The notes under the pieces were generated by a model. It was not told where the DNA came from and ran no database searches. It saw nothing but the letters and a program-made list of their open reading frames with translations. A DNA stretch of 64,000 nucleotides from an uncultured Clostridia bacterium (GTDB taxonomy: Bacteria > Bacillota > Clostridia > TANB77 > CAG-508), in the NCBI GenBank assembly GCA_934167095.1, contig CAKPKE010000004.1, forward strand, positions 23,855 through 87,854. Reading direction: 5' to 3'. The position numbers and the translations under genes were made by a program. Positions 25,621 to 34,591 of the stretch are shown one piece after another (positions within the stretch are counted from its first letter, which is position 1; each line of letters starts with the position of its first letter).

Positions 25621-28600
25621 ATGGGAGATAATGATAAAAATATAAAGAAAAAAATAATGTCTAAAGCTATAAAAAAAATAGCAAAAAAAATAGTAATTGG
25701 AGCATTAATTGCAGTAATACCAGCAGCATTATTTTGGGCTGTAATAGAAGGGCTATTAGATGAACTAAGTAATTCAATAAATAATTTAGGAAGCACATAT
25801 ACATCAATTACAAGTAGTATTAACTCTGATTTATCAGAAGGAATAAACATTACAGATGATAAGATTGAACAATTAATAAGTGTATTACAAAAAAACGGAA
25901 TATCACTACAATCAGTATTTTTAAGTGGTGACACACTTGGACTAGATGAAACTTCGCCAGAATATAAAACTGAATTATATAAATATTTAAGACAATTCTT
26001 ACTAGCACAAGTTTGTACACAATATCCTGACTTTGGAATAACTGAAGATGAAACACATTATAATGGAATAATAAAAATTAGAAGAACTGCAAGCACAGCA
26101 ACAAGCGTAGATGAAGCTGTTGACATGACCTACGTTAAAAAAGATAAGTTTGAAGCTATGGTAGAGGCAGTTAACACAAATTCATTAGAAAATTCGACAT
26201 TATCTGGAGAATATGAAACCGATACAAAAAATGTTGATATAGATTATACTGATGGAACAAAAATTAAATCTACAATAATAGTTCCAGCAGGACTAAGCGA
26301 TAGTATTCCACTTGTTGTAATGTGCCATGGATTCACAGGTGCCAAAGAAGGAGACGAGCATCACTTTACAACATTAGGAACATTGCTTGCATCAAATGGA
26401 ATAGCAACAATAACTATTGATTTTCCTGGTTGCGGACAAAGTGATGTAGACAGCTTAAAATATACTTTAAGCACAATGCAAGGATATGTTGATACCGCAA
26501 TTGAAAAAATGAAGTCAGACTACAATATAGATGAAAGTAAAATTGGTATAGTAGGCCATTCAATGGGTGGTAGAGTTGCATCATTGTATTTAGACAAAGT
26601 CTCAGCTGCTGCTTTATGGGCTCCTGCCAATGGAGATGGTCTAAAAGGCTTAGAATTCTTAGGAAACTATGATGAGCTAAACAATACAGCTCAAGAAAAT
26701 GGAAGCGTTTCTAGTGGTTGGGATTATGCATCAACAGCTGTAAATTTTGATGGTAAATTTACACTAAGCAACACTTTCTTTAATGAAATGTCTGAGTCAC
26801 ATCCAAATGAAAAAATAAGTAGCTTTAGTGGAAAACTATTTGTTGCTTATGATTCTGAGGATAGAGATGGAACAAATAATGTAATTAGCCCAGAAACAGT
26901 ACAATCTGTAAAAGATGCTTTACCAAGCGGAGCTGAGTGGAAAGAATATGAGGACAACCATAATTTTATAAATACCGGTTCAGCCTTAATTTTAGATACA
27001 GCAAACTTTTTATGCAATGCTTTCCTAGGACATGATGCAGGAAGAAGTACTGATGCTGTTAATTTATTAGATGGATATACTTTAGAACAGTTAAGAAATC
27101 TAATACAAACTGTATATACAATCGATAACAATGGAAATTTATATTTTACAAATAGAAAAATTACAGATACAACAAGCGAAGCTGGAACTACTGCAGAAAC
27201 GACTACAAGAGAATATGTAGTAACAGTTCAATCTGTAAATTATAAAGATGCCGTTGAAAAATACTCAATGCCAATGCAGGCAAGTTTAGCTTTATGCGAA
27301 GGAACACAAAATCCACAATATGTATATGAATTTATTGATGATTTTGTAAGAGCTGGACATATTGATATAACTATAATGGATAGTCTATATGTGGATACTT
27401 ATAATAGTTGGTATGATTACCAATATTCGCAAAGAGTAGAAGTATGGACTAAGAAAGAAACTACAACGTATGATAAATGGGATACAAAACATGAATATCC
27501 ACATACGAGTGTGACTTGGCCAAAAACTAAAGATGAAACAACTAATATACAGGTAAATAATAGACATCATAACACAATAATAATAAATACAATAGAATCA
27601 ACAGCAAAAGTAACTGATGTAGATACATGGATGGCAAAAGTAAATTTTGAATTTTCAAATCAACAAAATATGGTAGATTATCCTCTAGGAGAAGAAACTG
27701 TTGTAGATAATAATGCAAACCTTCCGGATTCTATACCAGCAAGTAGCACAACCTCAAATGAGGATACAAAAACTACCACAACGTATTCTTATGATACATC
27801 AAATAGTAACAACTGGTGTCACTGGACTCAAACACAAAATATTGTACATAATGAGTGGGTTCAAGACAGTGTAGAAGTAGATGAGGTTGCAATAGACCAA
27901 AAAGCCCAAGCAATTGTTGCTCAATGGGATGAACAATTTTCTGTTCCAAATAGCACAGCAACAGCAGCACCAGGCCCAATGATTAAAAATAATGAAGGAA
28001 TGTTCTTGGAAATGCTAAATAATGAATCGACTCAAAAACAACAAGAAATATTCAAAAATTTACTATATATTTATACAAATGGATTATATGGAAGTAACGA
28101 AAAAAATAATGATATTTACAAAGATAATGACCTAAAAACTGTTACAAATGACGATATTATTGTAAATGTAACAAAATCGGTTGCAAGACTTGTTTTATCA
28201 AAAGACCAATTAAAAACTGCAATTAAAGCATGCTATTCAGGACAAGCTCAAGAAAATTTATTGGGCGCATTAGATGCATTTTATTCAATACAGCAAAACT
28301 ACAAAGTAAATGGAACATTTGCAATAGCAGTTACGATAGCAGAATCAAGTGGTGGAACAAACTGGGCCGCAATAGATGAAAAAACACATAATTGGATGAG
28401 TGTACAAGGATCATTTAGCGGAAATTCATATACTGATGGTAATGGAACTAAGTGGAGAAAGTATACAAGCTTTTCACAAGCAACAAGAGACTTTGGAAAA
28501 CTTATAAAGAATAATTATTTCTCTGAAGGAAGAAATACAGTAAAAGAAGTAATTGAAAAGTATAACCCTGGTGGAGCAGATGCTGAATCAGATTTGATAA

Positions 28601-29247
28601 TTAAAGAAATGCTAAAAATGTATAGTGCAGTAGGTGTTATATTAGATGACTCAACTTCTTCAGATAATAATTCATGGTCTGGTGGTAATGGAAGTAGTAA
28701 TGGTGGCTCTTCAATAAATGGAGAAAACGGTGATTTAGCAGGTAGCACAGGAGAGGGATTCTGGAACACTTATACTAAAGGTGGAAAAACATATAAATTA
28801 TATTATCAAAATTATATGGGAACATATAACAACTGGGGTACAGGAACAAATGTAATGTGTGTTGCAACAGCTTATGCAATTGTTAATTCTGCAGCAGGAG
28901 GAGGCAATCCTTTGGCATACTGGCAAGATGGCGTTGGTGGCGTAAATGGTGGCTTATCAAGATGTAGCAGAGATCAAGATACAATAATGAATTATGTTGA
29001 TAGTGGAAATCCTGTTGTAGTATATTCATACTTTGGAAATGCATTTTATGGCTCACCTCATGCTATTGTATTGTTGGATGCAAGGAACACATCAGGAACA
29101 AATGAAGTATTTGTAGTAAATCCATATTATACACCAAACGGTTCTGGCGGACAAAAAGCAGGCGGTTGGATGCCACTAAGTACAGTTTTAGGATATCCTC
29201 AAGCTACAACAAATGCATTTGGTTCTTGCGGAGTACTATTAAGATAG
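25621..29247 (+). CDS. VirB1-like wall hydrolase with inserted alpha/beta hydrolase, 1208 aa
   Basis: One membrane helix (about residues 18-42) is followed by a helical region. Residues about 215-465 form a serine hydrolase: VVMCHGFTGAKEGDEH, TIDFPGCGQSD, IVGHSMGGRVASLY (nucleophile Ser314), VAYDSEDRDG (candidate Asp) and EDNHNF (candidate His). Residues about 895-1000 read as a glucosaminidase/lysozyme-like domain (FAIAVTIAESSGGTNW, Glu908). Residues about 1050-1208 resemble a C39-like cysteine peptidase (NVMCVATAYAIV, Cys1080; SPHAIVLLDAR, His1147; VVNPYY). Two wall-cutting domains are typical of CwlT/VirB1 proteins of conjugation systems; the esterase-like insertion is not. Genes on both sides are VirB8-like. 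Confidence 0.82.
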   Translation: MGDNDKNIKKKIMSKAIKKIAKKIVIGALIAVIPAALFWAVIEGLLDELSNSINNLGSTYTSITSSINSDLSEGINITDDKIEQLISVLQKNGISLQSVFLSGDTLGLDETSPEYKTELYKYLRQFLLAQVCTQYPDFGITEDETHYNGIIKIRRTASTATSVDEAVDMTYVKKDKFEAMVEAVNTNSLENSTLSGEYETDTKNVDIDYTDGTKIKSTIIVPAGLSDSIPLVVMCHGFTGAKEGDEHHFTTLGTLLASNGIATITIDFPGCGQSDVDSLKYTLSTMQGYVDTAIEKMKSDYNIDESKIGIVGHSMGGRVASLYLDKVSAAALWAPANGDGLKGLEFLGNYDELNNTAQENGSVSSGWDYASTAVNFDGKFTLSNTFFNEMSESHPNEKISSFSGKLFVAYDSEDRDGTNNVISPETVQSVKDALPSGAEWKEYEDNHNFINTGSALILDTANFLCNAFLGHDAGRSTDAVNLLDGYTLEQLRNLIQTVYTIDNNGNLYFTNRKITDTTSEAGTTAETTTREYVVTVQSVNYKDAVEKYSMPMQASLALCEGTQNPQYVYEFIDDFVRAGHIDITIMDSLYVDTYNSWYDYQYSQRVEVWTKKETTTYDKWDTKHEYPHTSVTWPKTKDETTNIQVNNRHHNTIIINTIESTAKVTDVDTWMAKVNFEFSNQQNMVDYPLGEETVVDNNANLPDSIPASSTTSNEDTKTTTTYSYDTSNSNNWCHWTQTQNIVHNEWVQDSVEVDEVAIDQKAQAIVAQWDEQFSVPNSTATAAPGPMIKNNEGMFLEMLNNESTQKQQEIFKNLLYIYTNGLYGSNEKNNDIYKDNDLKTVTNDDIIVNVTKSVARLVLSKDQLKTAIKACYSGQAQENLLGALDAFYSIQQNYKVNGTFAIAVTIAESSGGTNWAAIDEKTHNWMSVQGSFSGNSYTDGNGTKWRKYTSFSQATRDFGKLIKNNYFSEGRNTVKEVIEKYNPGGADAESDLIIKEMLKMYSAVGVILDDSTSSDNNSWSGGNGSSNGGSSINGENGDLAGSTGEGFWNTYTKGGKTYKLYYQNYMGTYNNWGTGTNVMCVATAYAIVNSAAGGGNPLAYWQDGVGGVNGGLSRCSRDQDTIMNYVDSGNPVVVYSYFGNAFYGSPHAIVLLDARNTSGTNEVFVVNPYYTPNGSGGQKAGGWMPLSTVLGYPQATTNAFGSCGVLLR

Positions 29248-29257
29248 GAGATTGGTT

Positions 29258-30382
29258 ATGAACAAAAAGAAAAATATTGTAATAATTGCAATGATAATAT
29301 TAACTATGGCAATTATTGCTACACTATTAGTAATATTAAAAACTACCAAACAAAATAGTGAAGACGAAGAAAATGTATTAATGGAAGGATACGAAAATTT
29401 AAGTGTAATTACAGTAGAAAAAGTTAAATCAAAAACAATCTTACAACTTTTAATGAACTGCTTAAATGAAGACTATATACGAGAAGCATACAAAGTGAAT
29501 ACACAAGACATTGAAAAATATGCTGTTTATGTAAGAGAAAGTGCTGAAAATAAATTTTATATTGTTTACTTAGACTATGATAATAAAGCATACAAAACTG
29601 ATGAAATAAATGAAGAAACATATAAAAAAATAAAAAATGGACAAATAGATCAAAAATATTTAGAAACAAAAAGTGTAGAAGCAAATGGTCAAAATAGCTT
29701 TTTGGTAACAAATATGACAGACGAAAAAATAGCTATTATGTATTATAATGTAATCAAAAATTTAATAGTTAATGATAATGTAGTGCTTTATAGCATATTA
29801 GACGAAAATTATAAAAATGCAAAATTTGCAGACCAATCAACATTCTATAATTATTGCAATAATATAAAAAGCAGTGTTGCAGACTCTGAAATAAGAGAAT
29901 ATAAAATAGATACTGTAAATGGTGTAGAACAGTATACTTGCATAGATAATAATAAACATACATTTATAATTAAAGTAACATCTGCATTAGATTATACAGT
30001 TATGTTAGATGACTACACCGTTGAAAACAACACAGAAGTAGAGGAATATAATTCTTCAAATGATACTACAAAAATCTCTAAAAATATTGATAAATTTATG
30101 AAAATGATAGTAAATAGTGATTATCAATCTGCCTATAATTTACTAGATGCAACATATAAAGCAAATAATTTTCCTACTTTAGAAAGCTATACAAATTTTA
30201 TTAATTTGCATTTTTATAGAACTGGATATTATACAATCGATTCGATAACGATGCAAGGAAATTACTATGTAGTAGCAGTAACTACAAAACAAACAGCGAC
30301 TGTTGCTTCTTATAGTACTACAAATCAAATAATAATGAGCTTAGGCGAAGGTACAAGTTTTACAATGTCAATAGCAAAATAA
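29258..30382 (+). CDS. Second VirB8-like bitopic protein, 374 aa
   Basis: One N-terminal membrane helix (NIVIIAMIILTMAIIATLLVIL) and an extracellular part with two NTF2-like segments: AIMYYNVIKNLIVNDNVVLYSILDENYK and, near the end, NIDKFMKMIVNSDYQSAYNLLDATYK (quoted here as IKNLIVNDNVVLYSILDE and MKMIVNSDYQSAYNLLD). The C-terminus ends in a beta-rich strand pair. Its resemblance to the 320-residue protein two genes upstream suggests they act together. Start is ATG 29258 after ATAGGAG; the TTG at 29252 is too close. The last gene of the locus, followed by a terminator. Confidence 0.65.
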   Translation: MNKKKNIVIIAMIILTMAIIATLLVILKTTKQNSEDEENVLMEGYENLSVITVEKVKSKTILQLLMNCLNEDYIREAYKVNTQDIEKYAVYVRESAENKFYIVYLDYDNKAYKTDEINEETYKKIKNGQIDQKYLETKSVEANGQNSFLVTNMTDEKIAIMYYNVIKNLIVNDNVVLYSILDENYKNAKFADQSTFYNYCNNIKSSVADSEIREYKIDTVNGVEQYTCIDNNKHTFIIKVTSALDYTVMLDDYTVENNTEVEEYNSSNDTTKISKNIDKFMKMIVNSDYQSAYNLLDATYKANNFPTLESYTNFINLHFYRTGYYTIDSITMQGNYYVVAVTTKQTATVASYSTTNQIIMSLGEGTSFTMSIAK

Positions 30383-30417
30383 TTAATTATGAAATAAAAA
30401 ATTGCTAAATAAGTGAT

Positions 30418-30460
30418 ATGAACCCAAAATGTTAGATAAAACATATAGGGTTCATTTTTA
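30418..30460 (+). terminator. Terminator closing the T4SS-like locus
   Basis: ATGAACCC (30418-30425) pairs with GGGTTCAT (30448-30455), with additional internal pairing, and a T run follows. The rest of 30383-30627 is AT-rich with no gene. Confidence 0.8.
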
Positions 30461-30627
30461 TGCTTAATATTTAAGCTTGTCTATTATTTTTTTATAGGAT
30501 AAATTATAATTTTAAAATTTTAGTAATGAATAATTAAAAAGTAAAATAGTATAAATGTAAAGAATAATATGTTAAAAAATGTATCTTAAATAAAATTTAT
30601 AAATATATTATATGAGGAGATTTTACT

Positions 30628-31887
30628 ATGAAAAAATTAAAAATTATATTTATATTATTAATAACTGTAAGTTCACTAGTATCCACAGTTTGTGCAGATG
30701 ATGTGGATAATGAAGTCGAAAATGATATAGAAAATCAAATAGTAGAAGCATCAGCTCAAGTTCAAAATTTTCCAGATATTAATTCAAGAAGATATGTTGT
30801 TTTTGATAGAACATCAAAGCAAGTATTGTTTGGAAAAAATGAAAATATAAAAGGTGCGATGGCATCTACAACAAAAATAATGACTGCAATTGTAGTATTA
30901 GAAAATGCTAATTTAGATGAAGAAGTACAAGTAAGTGCAAAATCTGCTGGGACAGGAGGCTCAAGGCTAGAGCTAAAAACAGGAGATAAAATTACAATTA
31001 ATAATTTACTTTATGGATTAATGCTAAGGTCTGGAAATGATGCAGCAGTAGCTCTTGCTGAAAGTGTAGGAGGTAGTGTTTCAGGTTTTGCAGATATGAT
31101 GAATGAAAAGGCAAAAGAACTAAATCTTACTTCAACACATTTTGTAACACCTCATGGATTAGATAATAGTGAGCATTATACAACGGCAGTTGAGCTTGCA
31201 AAAATAGCAGATTATGCAATGGAAAATGAAATGTTTTGCAAGATTGTTGGTACAAAAATCGCAACAATTTATATAAACGGATACGAAAAGCAAATCGCAA
31301 ATACTAATGAATTATTAGGAAATTTAAATGGTGTTGTTGGCATAAAAACAGGCTTTACAAATAATGCAGGAAGATGTTTGGTAACTGAAACTAAAAGAGG
31401 AGATATGGACATAATTGTGGTTGTTCTTGGTGCTGATACAAAAAAGTTTAGAACACAAGATAGCGTAAAATTAATAGAATATACTTATTCAAATTATGAA
31501 ATGGTGGATGTTGAAAATTTAATAAAAAACGAATTTGAAAATTGGAAAAATATAAATTTGAAGAGAATAAAAATAATAAAAGGAAAATCTAATATAATAA
31601 ATTTAAGATTATCTGAAATTGAAATAAAGCAAATGGCAATTAACAAAAGTGACATAGATAAAATTAAGTTTGAAACAAATTGCATGACAATGTTAGATGC
31701 CCCAATTAATGAAAATACTAAGATGGGAACAATGCAAATATCTCTAAACGGAAAAATAATTGAATCAGTAGACCTTTTAACAAATGAGGAAATAACTAAA
31801 AAAGAATGGAAAGACTATTTTAAAGAACTGCTAAAAATATTTAGAGTTCAAACGAACTATTTTGAAGCAATAAATTTAGGGTTATGA
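30628..31887 (+). CDS. dacF: D-alanyl-D-alanine carboxypeptidase (S11), 419 aa
   Basis: Trims the terminal D-Ala from peptidoglycan stem peptides outside the membrane. Signal peptide (IIFILLITVSSLVSTVCA). Penicillin-binding motifs are all present: STTK with Ser80 and Lys83, SGN at 135-137, KTG at 240-242. The C-terminal 130 residues form the PBP5-like beta domain and an amphipathic end. Clostridial and Bacillus DacF/DacB enzymes act on spore or vegetative wall; which one this is cannot be told, so the symbol is tentative. ATGAGGAGA precedes the ATG. Confidence 0.92.
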   Translation: MKKLKIIFILLITVSSLVSTVCADDVDNEVENDIENQIVEASAQVQNFPDINSRRYVVFDRTSKQVLFGKNENIKGAMASTTKIMTAIVVLENANLDEEVQVSAKSAGTGGSRLELKTGDKITINNLLYGLMLRSGNDAAVALAESVGGSVSGFADMMNEKAKELNLTSTHFVTPHGLDNSEHYTTAVELAKIADYAMENEMFCKIVGTKIATIYINGYEKQIANTNELLGNLNGVVGIKTGFTNNAGRCLVTETKRGDMDIIVVVLGADTKKFRTQDSVKLIEYTYSNYEMVDVENLIKNEFENWKNINLKRIKIIKGKSNIINLRLSEIEIKQMAINKSDIDKIKFETNCMTMLDAPINENTKMGTMQISLNGKIIESVDLLTNEEITKKEWKDYFKELLKIFRVQTNYFEAINLGL

Positions 31888-31910
31888 CAGAATATATTGT
31901 GCCGATTTGA

Positions 31911-32049
31911 AAAAATGTGATTCTTTTATGTTAAAACGTTGCAAAAATGTGATAAAAATATTAAAAAAGCTTGCAAAAATGTGATGAAAACGTCAAAAAA
32001 ATCTGCAAAAATGTGATAAAAGAGCCGAAAAACTTTACAAAAATGTGAT
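31911..32049 (+). repeat. Five-copy motif array with exact 32-bp period
   Basis: The 11-mer AAAAATGTGAT occurs at 31911, 31943, 31975, 32007 and 32039, always 32 bp apart. Three copies are preceded by GC (TGC or TTGC). The 21-bp gaps between copies are not conserved. The spacing is close to three helical turns, so all copies face the same side of the DNA. Confidence 0.9.
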
Positions 32050-32338
32050 TTAGATGAATTTTTAAATCTGTATCCAATGAAAATAATGATAATGAAATAT
32101 CTATAAGATTTTCTAATAATAATCTTTGCAAAGATGGAAAAATAATTAACATTCCATTATTTATGATAGAAAATATTGAAAAATTTATTTAAATAGGATA
32201 GTAAAAAATTAAATGCAATTCTGTAAAGTAAATGTAAGTTGTATGAGAAAAAGCAAGTTTTTTAAGCAAAATAATACTTATAAACTTGTTTTTTCAATTG
32301 ACTTAAATTTATTTTATGGAATTTATTTAGTTATAAAA

Positions 32339-32384
32339 TTGACAATTATACCGATTTTGTATATAATATAGGTATGATTGTCAA
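32339..32384 (+). promoter_or_regulatory. AbiE promoter flanked by an inverted-repeat operator
   Basis: Perfect TTGACA (32339-32344) and TATAAT (32362-32367) with a 17-bp spacer. A 14-bp inverted repeat (32339-32352 and 32371-32384, 13 of 14 positions matching) brackets the promoter, one arm covering the -35 and the other lying just past the -10. This is the arrangement expected for autorepression by AbiEi. Confidence 0.8.
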
Positions 32385-32403
32385 AAAAAGAGGGTGATTT
32401 TTA

Positions 32404-32985
32404 ATGGATAATATAGAAAAAATTAAAGAGTTAGTAAAAAATAATAATGGTATATTATTAGTAAAAGATGCACAAAAAAATAATATTCATAGACAATATA
32501 TAAAACAATTAGAAGAAAAAGGATATTTGAAAAAAGTGTCAAAAGGAGTGTATGTAGAAAAAGATAAAGAAATAAATGAATTTTTTATCTTAGGACAAAA
32601 ATATAAAAAAGGAATTTTTTCACATAATACAGCATTATATTTCTATAATCTAACAGATAGAACACCAATAAAAATAGATATGACATTTCCAAGCTATATA
32701 ACTGTACATGATAAATCTATAAATGTTCATTATATAAAAAAAGAAAAGCATCTTCTAGGATTAAAAGAAATGAAATTACAAGATGGAACAACAATACAAA
32801 TATATGATATGGAAAGAACGATATGTGATATTATTAGAGATAGAAATAAGATAGATCCACAAATATTTAATGATGCTATAAAAGGATACATTAAGAAAAA
32901 AGAAAAAAATCTTATTTTACTATATGAATATGCAGAAGAATTTAAAATACAAAATATATTGAGGAATTATATGGAGGTGCTATAA
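32404..32985 (+). CDS. abiEi: AbiEi-family antitoxin, 193 aa
   Basis: Type IV toxin-antitoxin antitoxin. The N-terminal winged helix (IKELVKNNNGILLVKDAQ, then IHRQYIKQLEEKGYLKKVSKGVYV) is the AbiEi DNA-binding domain. The C-terminal domain has IFSHNTALYFYNLTDRTP and IYDMERTICDIIRDR, both standard for the family. In known AbiE systems this protein neutralises the toxin and represses its own operon by binding inverted repeats. The next gene begins on the base after its stop codon. Confidence 0.92.
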   Translation: MDNIEKIKELVKNNNGILLVKDAQKNNIHRQYIKQLEEKGYLKKVSKGVYVEKDKEINEFFILGQKYKKGIFSHNTALYFYNLTDRTPIKIDMTFPSYITVHDKSINVHYIKKEKHLLGLKEMKLQDGTTIQIYDMERTICDIIRDRNKIDPQIFNDAIKGYIKKKEKNLILLYEYAEEFKIQNILRNYMEVL

Positions 32986-33831
32986 TTGAAAAGAAATACA
33001 ATGAGCTTTAAAGCTGTAATAAATAATATGGCTAAAGAAAATAATGTAGCAGCACAATCAGTTTTGCAAACATATATGTTAGAAAGATTATTAGAAAGAA
33101 TATCAATTTCAAAATATAAAGATAATTTTATATTAAAGGGAGGAATGTTAATATCTGCAATGCTTGGAATTGATAGCAGAACTACAATGGACATGGATAC
33201 AACAATAAAAGGCCTTCCATTAACAAAAGATAATATTACCAATATTATGGAAGAAATATGTAATATAGAAATTGACGACAATGTGACGTTAAAAATTAAC
33301 AAGGTTGAATTAATTAGAGAAGATGATGACTATGGTGGGTATAGAATTACATTTGAAGCAAAATATAATAATGAAATGCCAGTTACAATGAAAATAGATA
33401 TTACAACAGGAGACAAAATTACATATAAAGAAATTGAGTATAATTTTACATTAATGTTAGAAGATAGAAAAATACAAATATGGTCATATAATGTAGAAAC
33501 TATAATTGCTGAAAAATTTGAAGCTATTGTAAAAAGAGGAGTGCTTTCAACAAGAATTAGGGATTATTATGATGTCTATATGCTTGTAAGGACTCAAAGC
33601 AAAATTATTGATGAAAAAACATTAAAAGATGCGATAATTTTAACAGCACAACATAGAGGAACAAGTGAAATAATAAAAGAGTGGAAGAAGATAGTGGAGA
33701 AAATTGCAAATGATAGTGAAATGCAACAACAATGGAAAAGATATCAAAAAAATAATTTTTATGCTGAAGAAATAGAATATAAAGACTTAATAAATGCTAT
33801 AAGTAAAGTAGGAGAAATATTTGATAATTAA
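32986..33831 (+). CDS. abiEii: AbiEii-family nucleotidyltransferase toxin, 281 aa
   Basis: Toxin of the AbiE system, a nucleotidyltransferase-fold protein. The core reads FILKGGMLISAMLGI, then SRTTMDMDTTIKGL, whose Asp pair supplies metal ligands. Later motifs are KIDITTGDKI, ETIIAEKFEAIVKRGVLSTR (quoted as IIAEKFEAIVKRG) and RDYYDVYML. Start is TTG at 32986 with GGAGGT at 32973-32978, translationally coupled to the antitoxin. Some family members block tRNA maturation, and the system can abort phage infection; specificity here is unknown. Confidence 0.92.
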   Translation: MKRNTMSFKAVINNMAKENNVAAQSVLQTYMLERLLERISISKYKDNFILKGGMLISAMLGIDSRTTMDMDTTIKGLPLTKDNITNIMEEICNIEIDDNVTLKINKVELIREDDDYGGYRITFEAKYNNEMPVTMKIDITTGDKITYKEIEYNFTLMLEDRKIQIWSYNVETIIAEKFEAIVKRGVLSTRIRDYYDVYMLVRTQSKIIDEKTLKDAIILTAQHRGTSEIIKEWKKIVEKIANDSEMQQQWKRYQKNNFYAEEIEYKDLINAISKVGEIFDN

Positions 33832-33946
33832 TATTTTTTAAATTAAAATAACTAATCGAGTAGTAACTTTTTTTATGTAGTTAAAATTTTGGAAATCTGT
33901 ATGATATAAAAGTAGCATAAAAAATGGAGAAATGTTGATAAATGCG

Positions 33947-33975
33947 TTGACTTTAGGGAAAATGCATGATAAAAT
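33947..33975 (+). promoter_or_regulatory. Promoter of the str operon (rpsL)
   Basis: TTGACT (33947-33952), 17-bp spacer, TAAAAT (33970-33975). A small hairpin (ATAGAG/CTCTAT) follows in the leader before the AGGAGGTG site of rpsL. Confidence 0.6.
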
Positions 33976-34051
33976 ATAGAGGCTAATAAAATAGGCTCTA
34001 TATTTTTGAGCTTTATAAAGTTAGTAATTTATTTTAGGAGGTGAAATTTAA

Positions 34052-34465
34052 GTGCCAACAATTAATCAATTAGTAAGAAAAGGAAGAAAAACAACTACAA
34101 CAAAATCTACATCACCAGCTCTTCAACATGGATACAATTCTATGAAGAAAAAGCAAACTGATAAAAGATCTCCACAAAAAAGAGGAGTATGTACAGTAGT
34201 TAAAACTGTTACACCTAAGAAGCCAAACTCAGCTTTAAGAAAAGTAGCCAGAGTTAAGTTATCAAACGGATACGAAGTAACATCTTATATTCCAGGAATC
34301 GGACACAACTTACAAGAGCACAGCGTTGTTCTAATAAGAGGTGGAAGAGTAAAAGACCTTCCAGGTGTTAGATACCACATTATAAGAGGAACTCTTGATA
34401 CTGCAGGTGTTAAAGACAGAATGCAAGCTAGATCTAAGTATGGAGCTAAACGCCCTAAGAAATAA
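34052..34465 (+). CDS. rpsL: 30S ribosomal protein S12, 137 aa
   Basis: Complete S12: [32 protein letters not shown] (as QKRGVCTVV and [13 protein letters not shown]), the decoding-centre loop [11 protein letters not shown], and the basic tail [14 protein letters not shown] start with AGGAGGTG upstream. First gene of the str operon (rpsL-rpsG-fusA-tuf). It is followed by an unusually long 328-bp gap that begins with structured element A at the stop codon. Confidence 0.97.
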   Translation: MPTINQLVRKGRKTTTTKSTSPALQHGYNSMKKKQTDKRSPQKRGVCTVVKTVTPKKPNSALRKVARVKLSNGYEVTSYIPGIGHNLQEHSVVLIRGGRVKDLPGVRYHIIRGTLDTAGVKDRMQARSKYGAKRPKK

Positions 34466-34591
34466 AATTTGAACTTATAAACATCGTCTTGCGTCGTTAG
34501 TCATCACTTAAAAAATGCTCAATGTACCAAGCGTACATTTCCGCTTTTTTAGTTCGACTGCCTTGCAATACTTGCTTCTAAATTCAAATTT
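34465..34591 (+). repeat. Structured intergenic element, copy A
   Basis: About 127 bp that fold as nested stems: AAATTTGAA (34465-34473) with TTCAAATTT (34583-34591); TTGC (34489-34492) with GCAA (34565-34568); AGTC (34499-34502) with GACT (34556-34559); an A6/T6 stem with GC pairs (34507-34518 with 34543-34552); and the tip AATGTAC/GTACATT (34521-34527 with 34533-34539). The internal loop TCGTT/GCCTT and the 3' segment ATACTTGCTTCTAA are shared with copy B. It could be a structured RNA or a palindromic mobile repeat. Confidence 0.75.

Larger units (their letters stand above)
31888..32403. other. Long intergenic region with motif array, relic frame and hairpin
   Basis: Contains the 32-bp motif array (31911-32049), an open frame without a start codon (32058-32192, 44 codons, ending in PLFMIENIEKFI) that may be a gene relic, a hairpin terminator (CAAGTTT 32254-32260 with AAACTTG 32282-32288, then a T run), and the AbiE promoter/operator from 32339. 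No complete gene is seen. Confidence 0.6.

Noticed and set aside
16571..30460. T4SS locus as an integrative conjugative element
   Set aside because: No relaxase, VirD4, integrase or flanking direct repeats were found and composition is native. topB at 48.5 kb is separated from it by the str operon and is not counted as part of it.
31911..32049. Regularly spaced repeats as a CRISPR array
   Set aside because: The conserved unit is only 11-13 bp, gaps are 21 bp, no cas genes are near, and the period is too short.
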